Shown: positions 47,801-54,163 of the stretch, one piece after another
Layout: each line of letters starts with the position of its first letter
Numbering within the stretch: the first letter of the stretch is position 1
Source of the DNA: Roseomonas sp. GC11
GTDB lineage: Bacteria > Pseudomonadota > Alphaproteobacteria > Acetobacterales > Acetobacteraceae
Assembly: GCF_024437745.1 (NCBI RefSeq)
Contig: NZ_JANFNY010000003.1
Location: forward strand, 61,951 to 125,950
DNA length: 64,000 nt
Direction: 5' to 3'
Notes under the pieces: model-generated
Told to the model about the DNA's origin: nothing
Database searches by the model: none
The model's input: only the letters and a program-made list of their open reading frames with translations
Translations under genes and position numbers: made by a program

Positions 47801-48287
47801 CGATTACGACGCCGGCACGGCGCAGCTTTTCGGCGAGGTGCATTACCGCCTCCCGCTGGGGGGCCTCCAGGTGCAGCCCTTCGCCGGGCTGGCGCATGTG
47901 CGGGTGGATGGCGGCGCCTTCGGCGAGCGCGATTCCACCGCCGCCCTGCGCGGCTCCGCCGGCACGGTGGAGACCACCTACACCACGCTCGGCCTGCGGG
48001 CGGAGGGCGGTGTCACCCTGGGCGGCCTCGCGCTGCGGCCACAGGCGAGCCTGGGCTGGCAGCATGCCTTTGGCGACACCGCCGGCAGCGCGGCCCTGGC
48101 CTTCCAGGGCGGCGGGCCGGAATTCCGCGTGGGGGGCCTGCCCCTCGCGCGGGATAGCGCCATCCTCGGCGCCGGGCTGAGCCACAGCCTGTCGCCGCAA
48201 CTCTCCCTGAGCATCAGCTACCAGGGGCAGTTCGGCGGGGAGGTGCGGAGCAACGGCGTGAAGGGCAACCTGACCTACAGCTTCTGA
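44898..48287 (+). CDS. Autotransporter (type Va) with repetitive Gly/Ser/Thr passenger
   Basis: A 1129-residue protein. An extended signal peptide (residues about 20-47, SALALLSGLALALPAAAG) leads to a beta-helix passenger of repeated short units (GGTTISGGTLVGS, LTKTGAGTLILTGASTYTGGTTIS, SGTLTLQGS). PATR-type (passenger-associated transport) repeats lie near residues 450-560. The C-terminal 280 residues form the autotransporter barrel (GLTAWGQGFGNWSRAG, VTGGSRTSF, AHVRVDGGAFGERDS, GLRAEGGVTLGGL) and end with terminal aromatic LTYSF. No protease triad is obvious, so it may be an adhesin. An ACGATCGT dyad lies about 40 bases upstream. Confidence 0.92.
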   Translation: MQNKTAPIPRRGWEASHTARGRRPLRGSASALALLSGLALALPAAAGSVTWSGGSGGDWSSDANWAGDAHAPTAADSVLIDSAGPVVSTGTSATASDLQLGISSSGTLTLQGSLTTGAATLGVNAGGSGTLTLEGGSSFTSSGTLTVGSGGTGTVSLLSGSSLSSAATVVESGSGGTSAITLDGGSWVNAGHAQIGRNTNSTGTLTITNGGVFETQGGGFYTGDGATISVSGQGSALRIGTLHAEPPADWNAGDGWFSQGGGTTTISGGATLAADASYIDSTTGLATITVTGSGTRWENGLSLYIGGNGNGSPGRGLAIVSGGASVTSNTSALGVDSGSEGTLILSGAGTTYSVLARDPYRGNLRVGFSGTGTLVVREGALLSTDNFIEIATYGGSSGTLAIGALQGEAAAAPGFVQAAGHIRFGEGDGQIVLNHTGTDYTLAGNITGAGRLLVLSGTTRLSGTNTYSGGTTISGGTLVGSVASLGSGAIVNNGALVFEQADTATYAQAITGSGSLTKTGAGTLILTGASTYTGGTTISAGTLQIGDGGTSGSLVGTIVNNSALVFNRSDSYTFPGTITGSGTVRFTGGGTVLFESADAYTGAVTVSDTSFMLSSGSSSASSYTIGSGGTLSGSGTIGGLVVENGGLAAPGYSPGTLNVSGHVTFNAGSTYQVEVLTDGTHDQILASGTATLLGGTVAVVAESGYAIPYASYVILRADGGVSGTFGTVTSNLAFLTPLLSYDATSVSLVLARNDVSFTSLARTANQRATATAVQALGLGNTVHDRVLAQTTSGAATSFDALSGEIHASLPGLFSRQSRFLRDAVGARLRQGGTPGEGDDNGGGDAGPATRHSRLGGLTAWGQGFGNWSRAGSDGNAAALSATLGGMVLGLDAPLGAHWRAGLVTGGSRTSFRAGARGASGDSDNLDLGLYLGGQYGALGLLAGGAYTWHDIGTKRRIAFPGYASTARADYDAGTAQLFGEVHYRLPLGGLQVQPFAGLAHVRVDGGAFGERDSTAALRGSAGTVETTYTTLGLRAEGGVTLGGLALRPQASLGWQHAFGDTAGSAALAFQGGGPEFRVGGLPLARDSAILGAGLSHSLSPQLSLSISYQGQFGGEVRSNGVKGNLTYSF

Positions 48288-48317
48288 GCAGCCACTTTCT
48301 CCCCGGGCAAGCTTTTG

Positions 48318-48393
48318 CAAGGCGGGGGCAGGGGAACCTGTGCCCTGCCCAAGGGAGAGAATGGAGGGTGTTTGAGGGGGCGCAGCCCCCTCA
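48318..48393. repeat. Family A composite hairpin element, partial copy
   Basis: The segment GGGGCAGGGGAACCTGTGCC (from 48325) is followed by TGAGGGGGC/GCCCCCTCA around GCA (48373-48393). The order CTGCCCAAGGG, GGAGGGTGTTTGAGGGG and then GC-hairpin is the same as the right half of the copy at 52539-52690. It probably ends the autotransporter transcript. Confidence 0.7.
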
Positions 48394-48485
48394 GGCCGGC
48401 GCGACGCCTTCCGGCCGGCGAGCGCAGGTCCTGGCATCGCGCCTGGAGAAACAATTTCCTGAAAAGCCGTCCTACCTCCCGCGCC

Positions 48486-49031
48486 TCACGGCACCGCGTC
48501 GCGCAGCAGGGCGAGGGAGAGGCGCAGACCGCGCAGCAGGGTTGCCTCCGGGCCTGCGGCCTCGGCCGGCATCAGCAGGATGGGGGCGCTTTCTCCCATC
48601 TCCGCCATCACCCCCGGCAGGCTGAGGGCGGTGGCCAGCCCACGCAGCCGGCGGACGGCCGGCTCCTCCTCCCGCCGCCGGCCGCTGAAGGCGAGGAGGA
48701 TGGCCTCCGGCGGACCGAGGTCACGGCCAAAGCCGCGGGCGGCGAGGCCATCGCCCCGCCGCTCCACCACCCAGCCGGCGAGAGCGCCCGCGCCCTCCAC
48801 CGGGCCGGCCTCGATCCAGCACAGCGGCGGCAGGGCCTCGGGCACGGCGGGTGAATGCGCGACCTCGGACAGGGCCAGCCCCTCGGCCAGGGCGATGATG
48901 CCGGGGCCGATCGCCACGGCCGGCGCGCCCTCGGCACGCAGGTGGCGCGCCAGGCGGCGGCCCTCCGGCGGCGCCTCCGGGCCGGACAGGGCCGCCAGCA
49001 GGCTGCCCTCGGGAAAGATCATGCGCGACAT
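48486..49031 (-). CDS. Hypothetical protein
   Basis: A 181-residue soluble, acidic-to-neutral protein rich in Ala, Leu and Glu. It has two loosely similar halves with alternating strands and helices (APAVAIGPGIIALAEGLAL, ILLAFSGRRREEEPAVRRLRGLATALSLPG). I recognise no family motif and no signal peptide. It is divergent from a LysR gene 114 bases away, and codon use is like its neighbours, so it is probably real. Confidence 0.55.
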   Translation of the reverse strand: MSRMIFPEGSLLAALSGPEAPPEGRRLARHLRAEGAPAVAIGPGIIALAEGLALSEVAHSPAVPEALPPLCWIEAGPVEGAGALAGWVVERRGDGLAARGFGRDLGPPEAILLAFSGRRREEEPAVRRLRGLATALSLPGVMAEMGESAPILLMPAEAAGPEATLLRGLRLSLALLRDAVP

Positions 49032-49145
49032 GGCGGGCCTTTTTTCCGGTGCAGGCGGCGTGATGCCCGAAGCCGCCGCCCGGCGCCACGGCGGCTTGGT
49101 TTGTGCGCCGCGTCATGGCTTCATAGGCGCGATCACCGCGCAGGG

Positions 49146-50054
49146 ATGGCCGTGGCCGATTTCAACTGGGATGATCTCCGTGTCCTGCTGGCGCTGGACC
49201 GCTGCGGCACGCTGCTGAGCGCGGCGCGGCAGCTCGGCGTCAGCCACAGCACCGTGGCGCGGCGCCTCGCGGCGGCGGAGGGCGCCTTGCAGGTGCGCCT
49301 CTTCCACCGCCGCGGCCAGAGCCTGGTGCGCAGCGAGGCGGCGGAGGAAGTGCTGACCCATGCCCAGCGCATCGAGGAGGAAATCGCCAGCTTCTCGCGC
49401 AGCGCCGGCGGCGCCGATGCGCGGCTGGAAGGCGAGGTGCGCGTCACCGCGCCGCTCGCGCTGCTCACGCATTTCCTGGCGCCCCACCTCCCCGCCTTCC
49501 GCGAGACCTGCCCCGGCATCACGGTGACGATGTTCGGCGATCTCTCCCTGGACTCGCTGCTGCAGGGGGAGATCGATCTCGGCCTGCGCATCAGCCGCCC
49601 CGTCTCGGACCGGCTGGATATCCGCCGCATCAATGAATGCCGCTTCGCCCTCTATGGCACCCCGGCGCTGGCGGCGCGCATCCGGCAGGCGGGCGGGCTG
49701 GGCGGCGTGCCCTATCTGCAGACCACGGGCCAGGAAATGCCGATGCCCGAGGCGCTGTGGATGAGCGTGCTGTTCGGCGAGCAGCCACCGGCGATGAAGG
49801 CGGGCACCATGCCGCTGCTGCTGGCCGCCGCCCTGGCGGGGGTGGGGGTGACGGCCCTGCCCTGCTTCCTGGGCGACCCGCAGGCGGGCCTGGTGCGCAT
49901 CCCCGTCCAGCCCGAGGGCCCGCGCGAGAAGGTGTTTGTCGTCACCAAGCGGGAACAGCGCGGGGTGGCGCGGGTGCGGGCGCTGGTGAACTTCATCGAC
50001 CGCGCGGCGCGGGCCGAGCGCGCCCGCTTCGCCGGGGAGGCCGAGGCCGCCTGA
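49146..50054 (+). CDS. LysR family transcriptional regulator
   Basis: A 302-residue regulator. HTH: NWDDLRVLLALDRCGTLLSA, ARQLGVSHSTVARRLAAAEG. Effector domain: GEVRVTAPLALLTHFLAPHL, GEIDLGLRISRPVSDRLDIR and GVGVTALPCFLGDPQAGL. The variant HSTVARRLAAAE instead of the usual VSRxIxxLE is typical of the branch with NWDDL starts. ATG 49146 is used; GTG 49152 with AGGG upstream is also possible. Probable target: the divergent hypothetical gene. Confidence 0.88.
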   Translation: MAVADFNWDDLRVLLALDRCGTLLSAARQLGVSHSTVARRLAAAEGALQVRLFHRRGQSLVRSEAAEEVLTHAQRIEEEIASFSRSAGGADARLEGEVRVTAPLALLTHFLAPHLPAFRETCPGITVTMFGDLSLDSLLQGEIDLGLRISRPVSDRLDIRRINECRFALYGTPALAARIRQAGGLGGVPYLQTTGQEMPMPEALWMSVLFGEQPPAMKAGTMPLLLAAALAGVGVTALPCFLGDPQAGLVRIPVQPEGPREKVFVVTKREQRGVARVRALVNFIDRAARAERARFAGEAEAA

Positions 50055-50081
50055 GCCCGCAGGCCGCCCCTCTGGCCACCC

Positions 50082-50867
50082 TCAGGCCGGGAAGGCCAGC
50101 GGCACCGCCCCGGCGGGATGGGGCAGCATGACGAAGGGCAGGCCGTAGATGTCCCGCAGCGTCTCCGCCCGCATCATCGCCGCCGCCTCCCCCTGCGCGA
50201 CCAGCCGGCCGGAATGCAGGGCGATGATCTCATCGCAATAGCGCGCGGCCATGTTGACGTCGTGCAGCACCAGGATGGTGCCGATGCGCCGCTCCCGGCC
50301 CAGCCGCCGCACCAGCTCCAGCACCTCCACCTGATGCGCGACATCGAGGGCGGAAATCGGCTCGTCCAGCAGCAGGCAGCGGGCTTCCTGCGCGACCAGC
50401 ATGGCGAGCCAGGCGCGCTGCCGCTCGCCGCCGGAGAGGGTCTCCACCTGCCGCTCCGCCAGCGCCGCCACTTCGGTGGCGCGCAGGGCGGCTTCCACCT
50501 TTTCCGCATCCGCCGCGCCGAAGCGGCCCAGCGCGCCGTGCCAGGGGTAGCGGCCGAGCGCCACCAGCTCGCGCACCAGCATGCCCGGCGCGGGGGCCGG
50601 ATGCTGCGGCAGATAGGCGACCTGCCGCGCCAGATCGCGCCCGCCCCAGGCCGCGAGGGGCCGGCCGGCGAAGCGGATCTGCCCCTGGCTCGGCGCCATC
50701 TGCCGCGCCAGCAGCTTCAGCAGGGTGGACTTGCCGGAGCCGTTATGCCCGATCAGCCCGATGATGCGCCCGGGGGCGAGGCGCAGGCTGAGCGGGTGCA
50801 GCAGCCAGCGCGGCCCGGCACGGAAGCCGGCCTCCTCCAGCTGGAACAGAGGGTCATCCTCGGGCAT
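50082..50867 (-). CDS. Iron-siderophore ABC transporter ATP-binding protein, FhuC/FecE-like (orphan)
   Basis: A 261-residue ATPase. Walker A IGHNGSGKST, Q-loop YLPQHPAPAPGMLVRELVALGRYPWHG, signature LSGGERQRAWLAMLVAQ, Walker B CLLLDEPISALDVAHQ, H-loop VLHDVNMAARYCDEI. The GRYPWHG motif, LDVAHQ and ALHSGRLVAQG are those of FhuC. The frame is open upstream, through the iteron-bearing region, but ATG 50867 gives the family start. It has no permease or binding-protein gene beside it; the two binding proteins at 6091 and 43563 may be its partners along with an unlinked permease. Confidence 0.92.
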   Translation of the reverse strand: MPEDDPLFQLEEAGFRAGPRWLLHPLSLRLAPGRIIGLIGHNGSGKSTLLKLLARQMAPSQGQIRFAGRPLAAWGGRDLARQVAYLPQHPAPAPGMLVRELVALGRYPWHGALGRFGAADAEKVEAALRATEVAALAERQVETLSGGERQRAWLAMLVAQEARCLLLDEPISALDVAHQVEVLELVRRLGRERRIGTILVLHDVNMAARYCDEIIALHSGRLVAQGEAAAMMRAETLRDIYGLPFVMLPHPAGAVPLAFPA

Positions 50868-50971
50868 GGGCGCGGCTCCGGGCGGAAGGGGCGGGTGCGG
50901 GGCACCCGCCAGGGAAGTAGCCGCCCGGCCCGCTGAAGGCCAGATGCGGGCGGCGGCCCCCTCCCCCGGCA

Positions 50972-51211
50972 GGATGTGATTGTTGCCGACCAGCGGGCGG
51001 GTGGGGCCGGGCGGATGTGATCCTTGCCGACCAGACCGGCCTGCCGGAGGGGCGGTGGATGTGATCCTTGCCGGCCAGAATCGGCGGGACTCGGGCGGTT
51101 TTGCGCGACTCCTCACCGGGCTTGCGCGGGGTGGGAGGCTGCGCGCAGGGCGATGTGACGATTGCCGACCGCCGCCTTGGCGCGGCCCGGGATGTGATTA
51201 TTGCCGGCCGC
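50972..51211 (+). repeat. Five direct iterons
   Basis: Copies: 50972-50993, 51013-51034, 51057-51078, 51151-51172, 51190-51211. All keep ATGTGA and TTGCC(G), with variable bases at the two or three positions between them and A/G in the CCG(A/G)CC tail. A degenerate further copy, ending TGCCGACCAC, sits at 51281-51299. Confidence 0.85.
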
Positions 51212-51336
51212 CTTCCGAACGCCCGCGGAAGGAATTTTAGCCAGTATGCTTAATTTCCAAGGAGATGAGAGGGTTATCCCAGTGTCTTCTGCCGACCACT
51301 TCAATAGTTCTAAGAATCCAATCTTCTTATTGGATG

Positions 51337-51390
51337 TGCCGGCAAGAGACACATCCTGTGGAAAGGCCAGGGTCGGCAAAAGACACATCG
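51337..51390 (-). repeat. Two inverted iterons at the repA promoter
   Basis: On the minus strand 51371-51390 reads CGATGTGTCTTTTGCCGACC and 51337-51356 reads GGATGTGTCTCTTGCCGGCA. Both carry TGTCT in place of TGAT, so they are a distinct sub-type. They end 67 bases before the repA ATG, where an operator would be. Confidence 0.75.
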
Positions 51391-51456
51391 ACGACCCTGC
51401 CATGCTGTGCCATCGAAAGGGCCGCCGAGACATCGGTTATTGAGGTTTGAACGTTC

Positions 51457-52470
51457 ATGAGCGCAGTGGACCAGGCAGACCTCTTCGGCTCCATTCACGA
51501 GCTGGTCGAGGCCAAAGGGGCTCAGGAAGCGGTCACATCGGCCGGCGGCATCGCCGCGCGGCTGGAGGATACCGACCCAGGCCGAGCCTCGCTGATCAGG
51601 ACCGTCGCCGGGCGCAATGGCCGCCGCATCGCCGATACCGCCGCCGCCAGCATCATCCGCGATGTCGAGCAGGATTTCGAGATCGGCTATACTTATTCCG
51701 CCTGGTGCCTGGCCGGCCTGCCGCACCGTGAGCATCCACCCGGCGAGGACTGGCTGATCGGCACGGACTACGCCCAGCTTCTGGTCCGCCCCGGCGTGCG
51801 GGTGATGGACAATGGCACGCGTGAACATCTCTCCGTCCCCGTCGGCACGCTGGCACGGCTGATCCTGATCGATTGGCAGACGGAAGCCTTTGAAAAAGGC
51901 TCGCGCGAAATCGTCATGGGCCGCAATCCGAATGTGCTGCTGAAGCGGCTCGGCCTGTCGCGCGGCGGGCCTGTCAGCCGCAAGATCGCCGACCAGCTGG
52001 AGCGCCTCGCCCGCTGCGCCATCGACTTCAAGTTCGGTTCGGACCGCGAGGCGGTGATCGTCAATGAAAGGCTGGTGGAAGCCTTCCAATACGTGACGGA
52101 AGACGACCCGCGCACCAAGCGCCCCGTGCGCATGATCGAACGCGTGGTCCTCTCCGAGGCCTTTTATCGCGAATTGCGCCGCCACCCGATTCCCATTGAT
52201 CGCTCGGCCATCAAGGACATCCAGTCCTCGCCACGCGCCATCGACATCTATCTGTGGCTGGCCTTCCGCCTGCATGCGCTCAAGAACGAAACCGTGGTGA
52301 GCTGGCCTGCCCTGTGGCGACAATTCGGCCGCGAGAAGCACCTGAAAACCTTCAAGGACGAGTTCAAGGAGCCGCTGGCCCTGGCCCTGGCCGCCTATCG
52401 CGCCGCAAAGGTGCAGGTGGTGGAAAAGGGGCTTTCGCTCAGCCCCTCCCCTCCCCCCGTCAAGTTCTGA
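51457..52470 (+). CDS. repA: Plasmid replication initiator protein RepA (RPA family)
   Basis: A 337-residue initiator. The family of alphaproteobacterial RPA-type Rep proteins is recognised from HEHPPGEDWLIGTDYAQLLVRPG-type text (here REHPPGEDWLIGTDYAQLLV), YGTLARLILIDWQTEA-like (GTLARLILIDWQTEAFEKG), GRNPNVLLKRLGLSRGGPV, VLSEAFYRELRRHPIPIDRSAI and IDIYLWLAFRLHAL. These contain winged-helix domains that bind iterons. Start ATG 51457 has GAGG upstream at 51443. It is flanked by iterons on both sides and is followed by divergent parB/parA. The coding strand is less GC-extreme than its neighbours, as is usual for plasmid backbone genes. Confidence 0.92.
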   Translation: MSAVDQADLFGSIHELVEAKGAQEAVTSAGGIAARLEDTDPGRASLIRTVAGRNGRRIADTAAASIIRDVEQDFEIGYTYSAWCLAGLPHREHPPGEDWLIGTDYAQLLVRPGVRVMDNGTREHLSVPVGTLARLILIDWQTEAFEKGSREIVMGRNPNVLLKRLGLSRGGPVSRKIADQLERLARCAIDFKFGSDREAVIVNERLVEAFQYVTEDDPRTKRPVRMIERVVLSEAFYRELRRHPIPIDRSAIKDIQSSPRAIDIYLWLAFRLHALKNETVVSWPALWRQFGREKHLKTFKDEFKEPLALALAAYRAAKVQVVEKGLSLSPSPPPVKF

Positions 52471-52490
52471 CGGTATTCCCGCCCGCGGCG

Positions 52491-52512
52491 AGATGTGATC
52501 TTCGCCGACCAC
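52491..52512 (+). repeat. Single iteron downstream of repA
   Basis: AGATGTGATCTTCGCCGACC (from 52491) is a direct copy of the iteron just after the repA stop, with one change (TTCGCC for TTGCC spacing). It extends the iteron set to the other side of the initiator gene. Confidence 0.75.
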
Positions 52513-52538
52513 GGCCCGCGTTTCTGAGCGACCGCGAG

Positions 52539-52690
52539 GAGAGGGGCTTCGCCCCTCTCAACCCTGCACGGCAATGCCTTGCCGCGACCAAAGACCTGAG
52601 CCCTTTGAAAACCCATCGGACGGCGAGTGCCGGGGAGCATCTCCCCTGCCCAAGGGAAAAAAGGGGGGAGTTTGAGGGGCTTCGCCCCCT
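52539..52690. repeat. Family A composite hairpin element, full copy
   Basis: Stacked hairpins: GAGAGGGGC/GCCCCTCTC around TTC (52539-52559), a CCAAAGACCTGAGCCCTTTG stem (about 52588-52607), CGGGGAGCATCTCCCCTG (52631-52648), then TTGAGGGGC/GCCCCCTCAA (52672-52692). It lies between the convergent repA and parB-like genes and overlaps the end of the latter by a few bases. It matches the reversed copy at 20390-20543 in order and wording. Confidence 0.75.
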
Positions 52691-53382
52691 CAAGCCGGGT
52701 CGCCGCCTTCCAGCACGCGGTTGATTTCCCGCAGCCGGGTGCGGATACGGCGCAGTTCCTCCAGCCCCCGCAGCCGGGCTTCCTGCAGGCGCCGCCGTTC
52801 TGCCAGCAGCGCCCCCAGATCCACCGTGGAGGGTGCCGCGCGCGAGAGTTCCTTACGCAGGGCCATGAGCTGGGCGCGCGTCGTGCTCTGGCTGATCAAG
52901 CCGCGCTGCCGGGCAATGGCGATCTGCTCCGGCGGCATCAGCGCCAGCTGATAGGCGGCGCTGTAGGAGCCAGGGCATTGTTCCAGCGCGACCCGCCCGC
53001 TGTCGATCATCTCGGCCACCCTGCGGAACTGGCTGGCCACCGGGGCGCTGAAAGGAAAAATGCGGCCGAAGCCGGTCTGTAGCGCCTCGCGCTCCTCCCG
53101 GGTCAGAAGGGTGCGGTCCAGGGCATTGAGGGCACGGCCGATTTCCAGGAAGGCCTGGCGTGCGCTGCCCCAGGCGGAGACGACCTCACGCCGGGCATCG
53201 AGCAGGGCGCGCACATGCTCCGGCCGGCTGGTGAAATCCGTACCGGCGAAGACATCCTGGATGGTGTCCAGCAACTCGCCGGGAATCTGGGTCAACTGGT
53301 CGATCTGCTGGGGCCGCAGGTCGGCAACAGTCACATCCTCGGCCGGCAGGTTGCGGACCCGCTTGAGCGAAATGCCTTTCAC
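52690..53382 (-). CDS. parB: ParB-like partition protein
   Basis: A 230-residue protein translated from GTG 53382, which overlaps the parA stop (GTGA) and has GGAGG upstream. I do not see a full ParB nuclease box. There is a helical DNA-binding-like part (SGRVALEQCPGSYSAAYQLALMPPEQIAIARQ, RGLISQSTTRAQLMALRKEL) and a C-terminal coiled coil (LLAERRRLQEARLRGLEELRRIRTRLREINRVL). Order, overlap and length fit a small centromere-binding partner of ParA as in alphaproteobacterial RPA plasmids. Function is inferred mainly from place. Confidence 0.75.
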   Translation of the reverse strand: MKGISLKRVRNLPAEDVTVADLRPQQIDQLTQIPGELLDTIQDVFAGTDFTSRPEHVRALLDARREVVSAWGSARQAFLEIGRALNALDRTLLTREEREALQTGFGRIFPFSAPVASQFRRVAEMIDSGRVALEQCPGSYSAAYQLALMPPEQIAIARQRGLISQSTTRAQLMALRKELSRAAPSTVDLGALLAERRRLQEARLRGLEELRRIRTRLREINRVLEGGDPA

Positions 53383-54035
53383 AGCTGCACCTCCCGCGCG
53401 ACATAGCTCCACATGCCTTCGAAGACCTCGGCGCTCTGCGAACGGCTGAGGTCCATCACGCCGAGCCCCTTGCCGGAAGCCTCGGCGATTTCCTCCAGGG
53501 CTGGGATTTCCACCGGGCAGACATGGCCCAGGGAGAGCAGCCGCGTGCGGATCACGCCGAAGGAACGCGTGCGGCGATTGGCCTTGTTGAGCACGAAGGC
53601 CGCCCGCACCCCTGCACTGCTCAGCCGCGTCATCCAGGGCGTGGCGGAATCGAGATCATCTTGAGAAGGCTGGCAGGGCACCAGGAGAAAATCCGCCTCG
53701 GCACTCAGGCTGAGGATGGCGCTGATATTCACCTCGACGCTGGGCGGCGTATCAAAGAAGACGACATCGGCGCCACTGCTCCGGGCTTTTTCCAGGGCGG
53801 CGCGCCAATCGGCCAGTTCCGCCTGCTGCACGGGAACGGGCAGGCAATCCGGGATGGCGGCGCGCAGGGTCTCGCGCCGCCTTGCCCAGGTGGCCAGGGT
53901 GCCCTGCGCATCGAAGTCGACGCCGAGCACACGCTTGCCGGAATGCGCGGCACAGACCAGCAGATTGCGGCACAAGGTGGATTTCCCGACCCCACCCTTG
54001 GGGCTGGAAACCATGATGATCCTGGGTTTTGTCAT
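53379..54035 (-). CDS. parA: Plasmid partition ATPase ParA
   Basis: A 218-residue Walker-type ATPase: deviant Walker A VSSPKGGVGKSTLCRNLL, switch I GVDFDAQGTLATWARRR, switch II VVFFDTPPSVEVNI, and LVPCQPSQDDLDSA. It lacks the N-terminal HTH of type Ia ParA, so it is of the short (Ib-like) kind. ATG 54035 fits; upstream frame to 54398 is an antisense shadow. It is the first gene of the parAB operon and is preceded by two tandem palindromes (54100-54133) that may be its operator or the centromere. Confidence 0.92.
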   Translation of the reverse strand: MTKPRIIMVSSPKGGVGKSTLCRNLLVCAAHSGKRVLGVDFDAQGTLATWARRRETLRAAIPDCLPVPVQQAELADWRAALEKARSSGADVVFFDTPPSVEVNISAILSLSAEADFLLVPCQPSQDDLDSATPWMTRLSSAGVRAAFVLNKANRRTRSFGVIRTRLLSLGHVCPVEIPALEEIAEASGKGLGVMDLSRSQSAEVFEGMWSYVAREVQL

Positions 54036-54099
54036 GGAACTTCTGATCCGGGTCACGGGCGGCAACATGCCCGAACCCGGTCCAGAAGACGAGAGGGGG

Positions 54100-54133
54100 T
54101 TTGACCGTGTAAAACCGCTTTTACCGTGTAAAA
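54100..54133. promoter_or_regulatory. Two tandem palindromes upstream of parA (operator or parS candidate)
   Basis: TTTGACCGTGTAAAA (54100-54114) and TTTTACCGTGTAAAA (54119-54133) repeat with a 19-base period. The second is a perfect dyad, TTTTAC-CGT-GTAAAA; the first has one mismatch. They lie 65-98 bases before the parA ATG. Confidence 0.65.
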
Positions 54134-54163
54134 ACCCACTGCGCCTTGGTCCGCGTTGCCCGG

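Larger units (their letters stand above)
50868..51456. other. Replication origin candidate: iterons and AT-rich segment before repA
   Basis: This 589-bp stretch has no gene. Five direct copies of a 19-22-bp iteron (core GATGTGATNNTTGCCGACC) begin at 50972, 51013, 51057, 51151 and 51190, spaced about 41, 44, 94 and 39 bases. An AT-richer block (51231-51332) follows, containing a weak DnaA-box-like TTATCCCAG at 51274. Two inverted copies (51337-51356, 51371-51390) then lie just before repA. The layout is that of a theta-replicating iteron plasmid, with the inverted copies likely to serve RepA autoregulation. Confidence 0.8.

Noticed and set aside
44781..48437. 1218-codon minus-strand frame across the autotransporter
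   Set aside because: Low-complexity Ala/Gly/Arg translation with no motif; the plus strand has a signal peptide, repeats and an autotransporter barrel.
51274..51282. DnaA box (TTATCCCAG) at the origin
   Set aside because: Only six of nine positions match the consensus, so it is mentioned as weak and not called as a feature.
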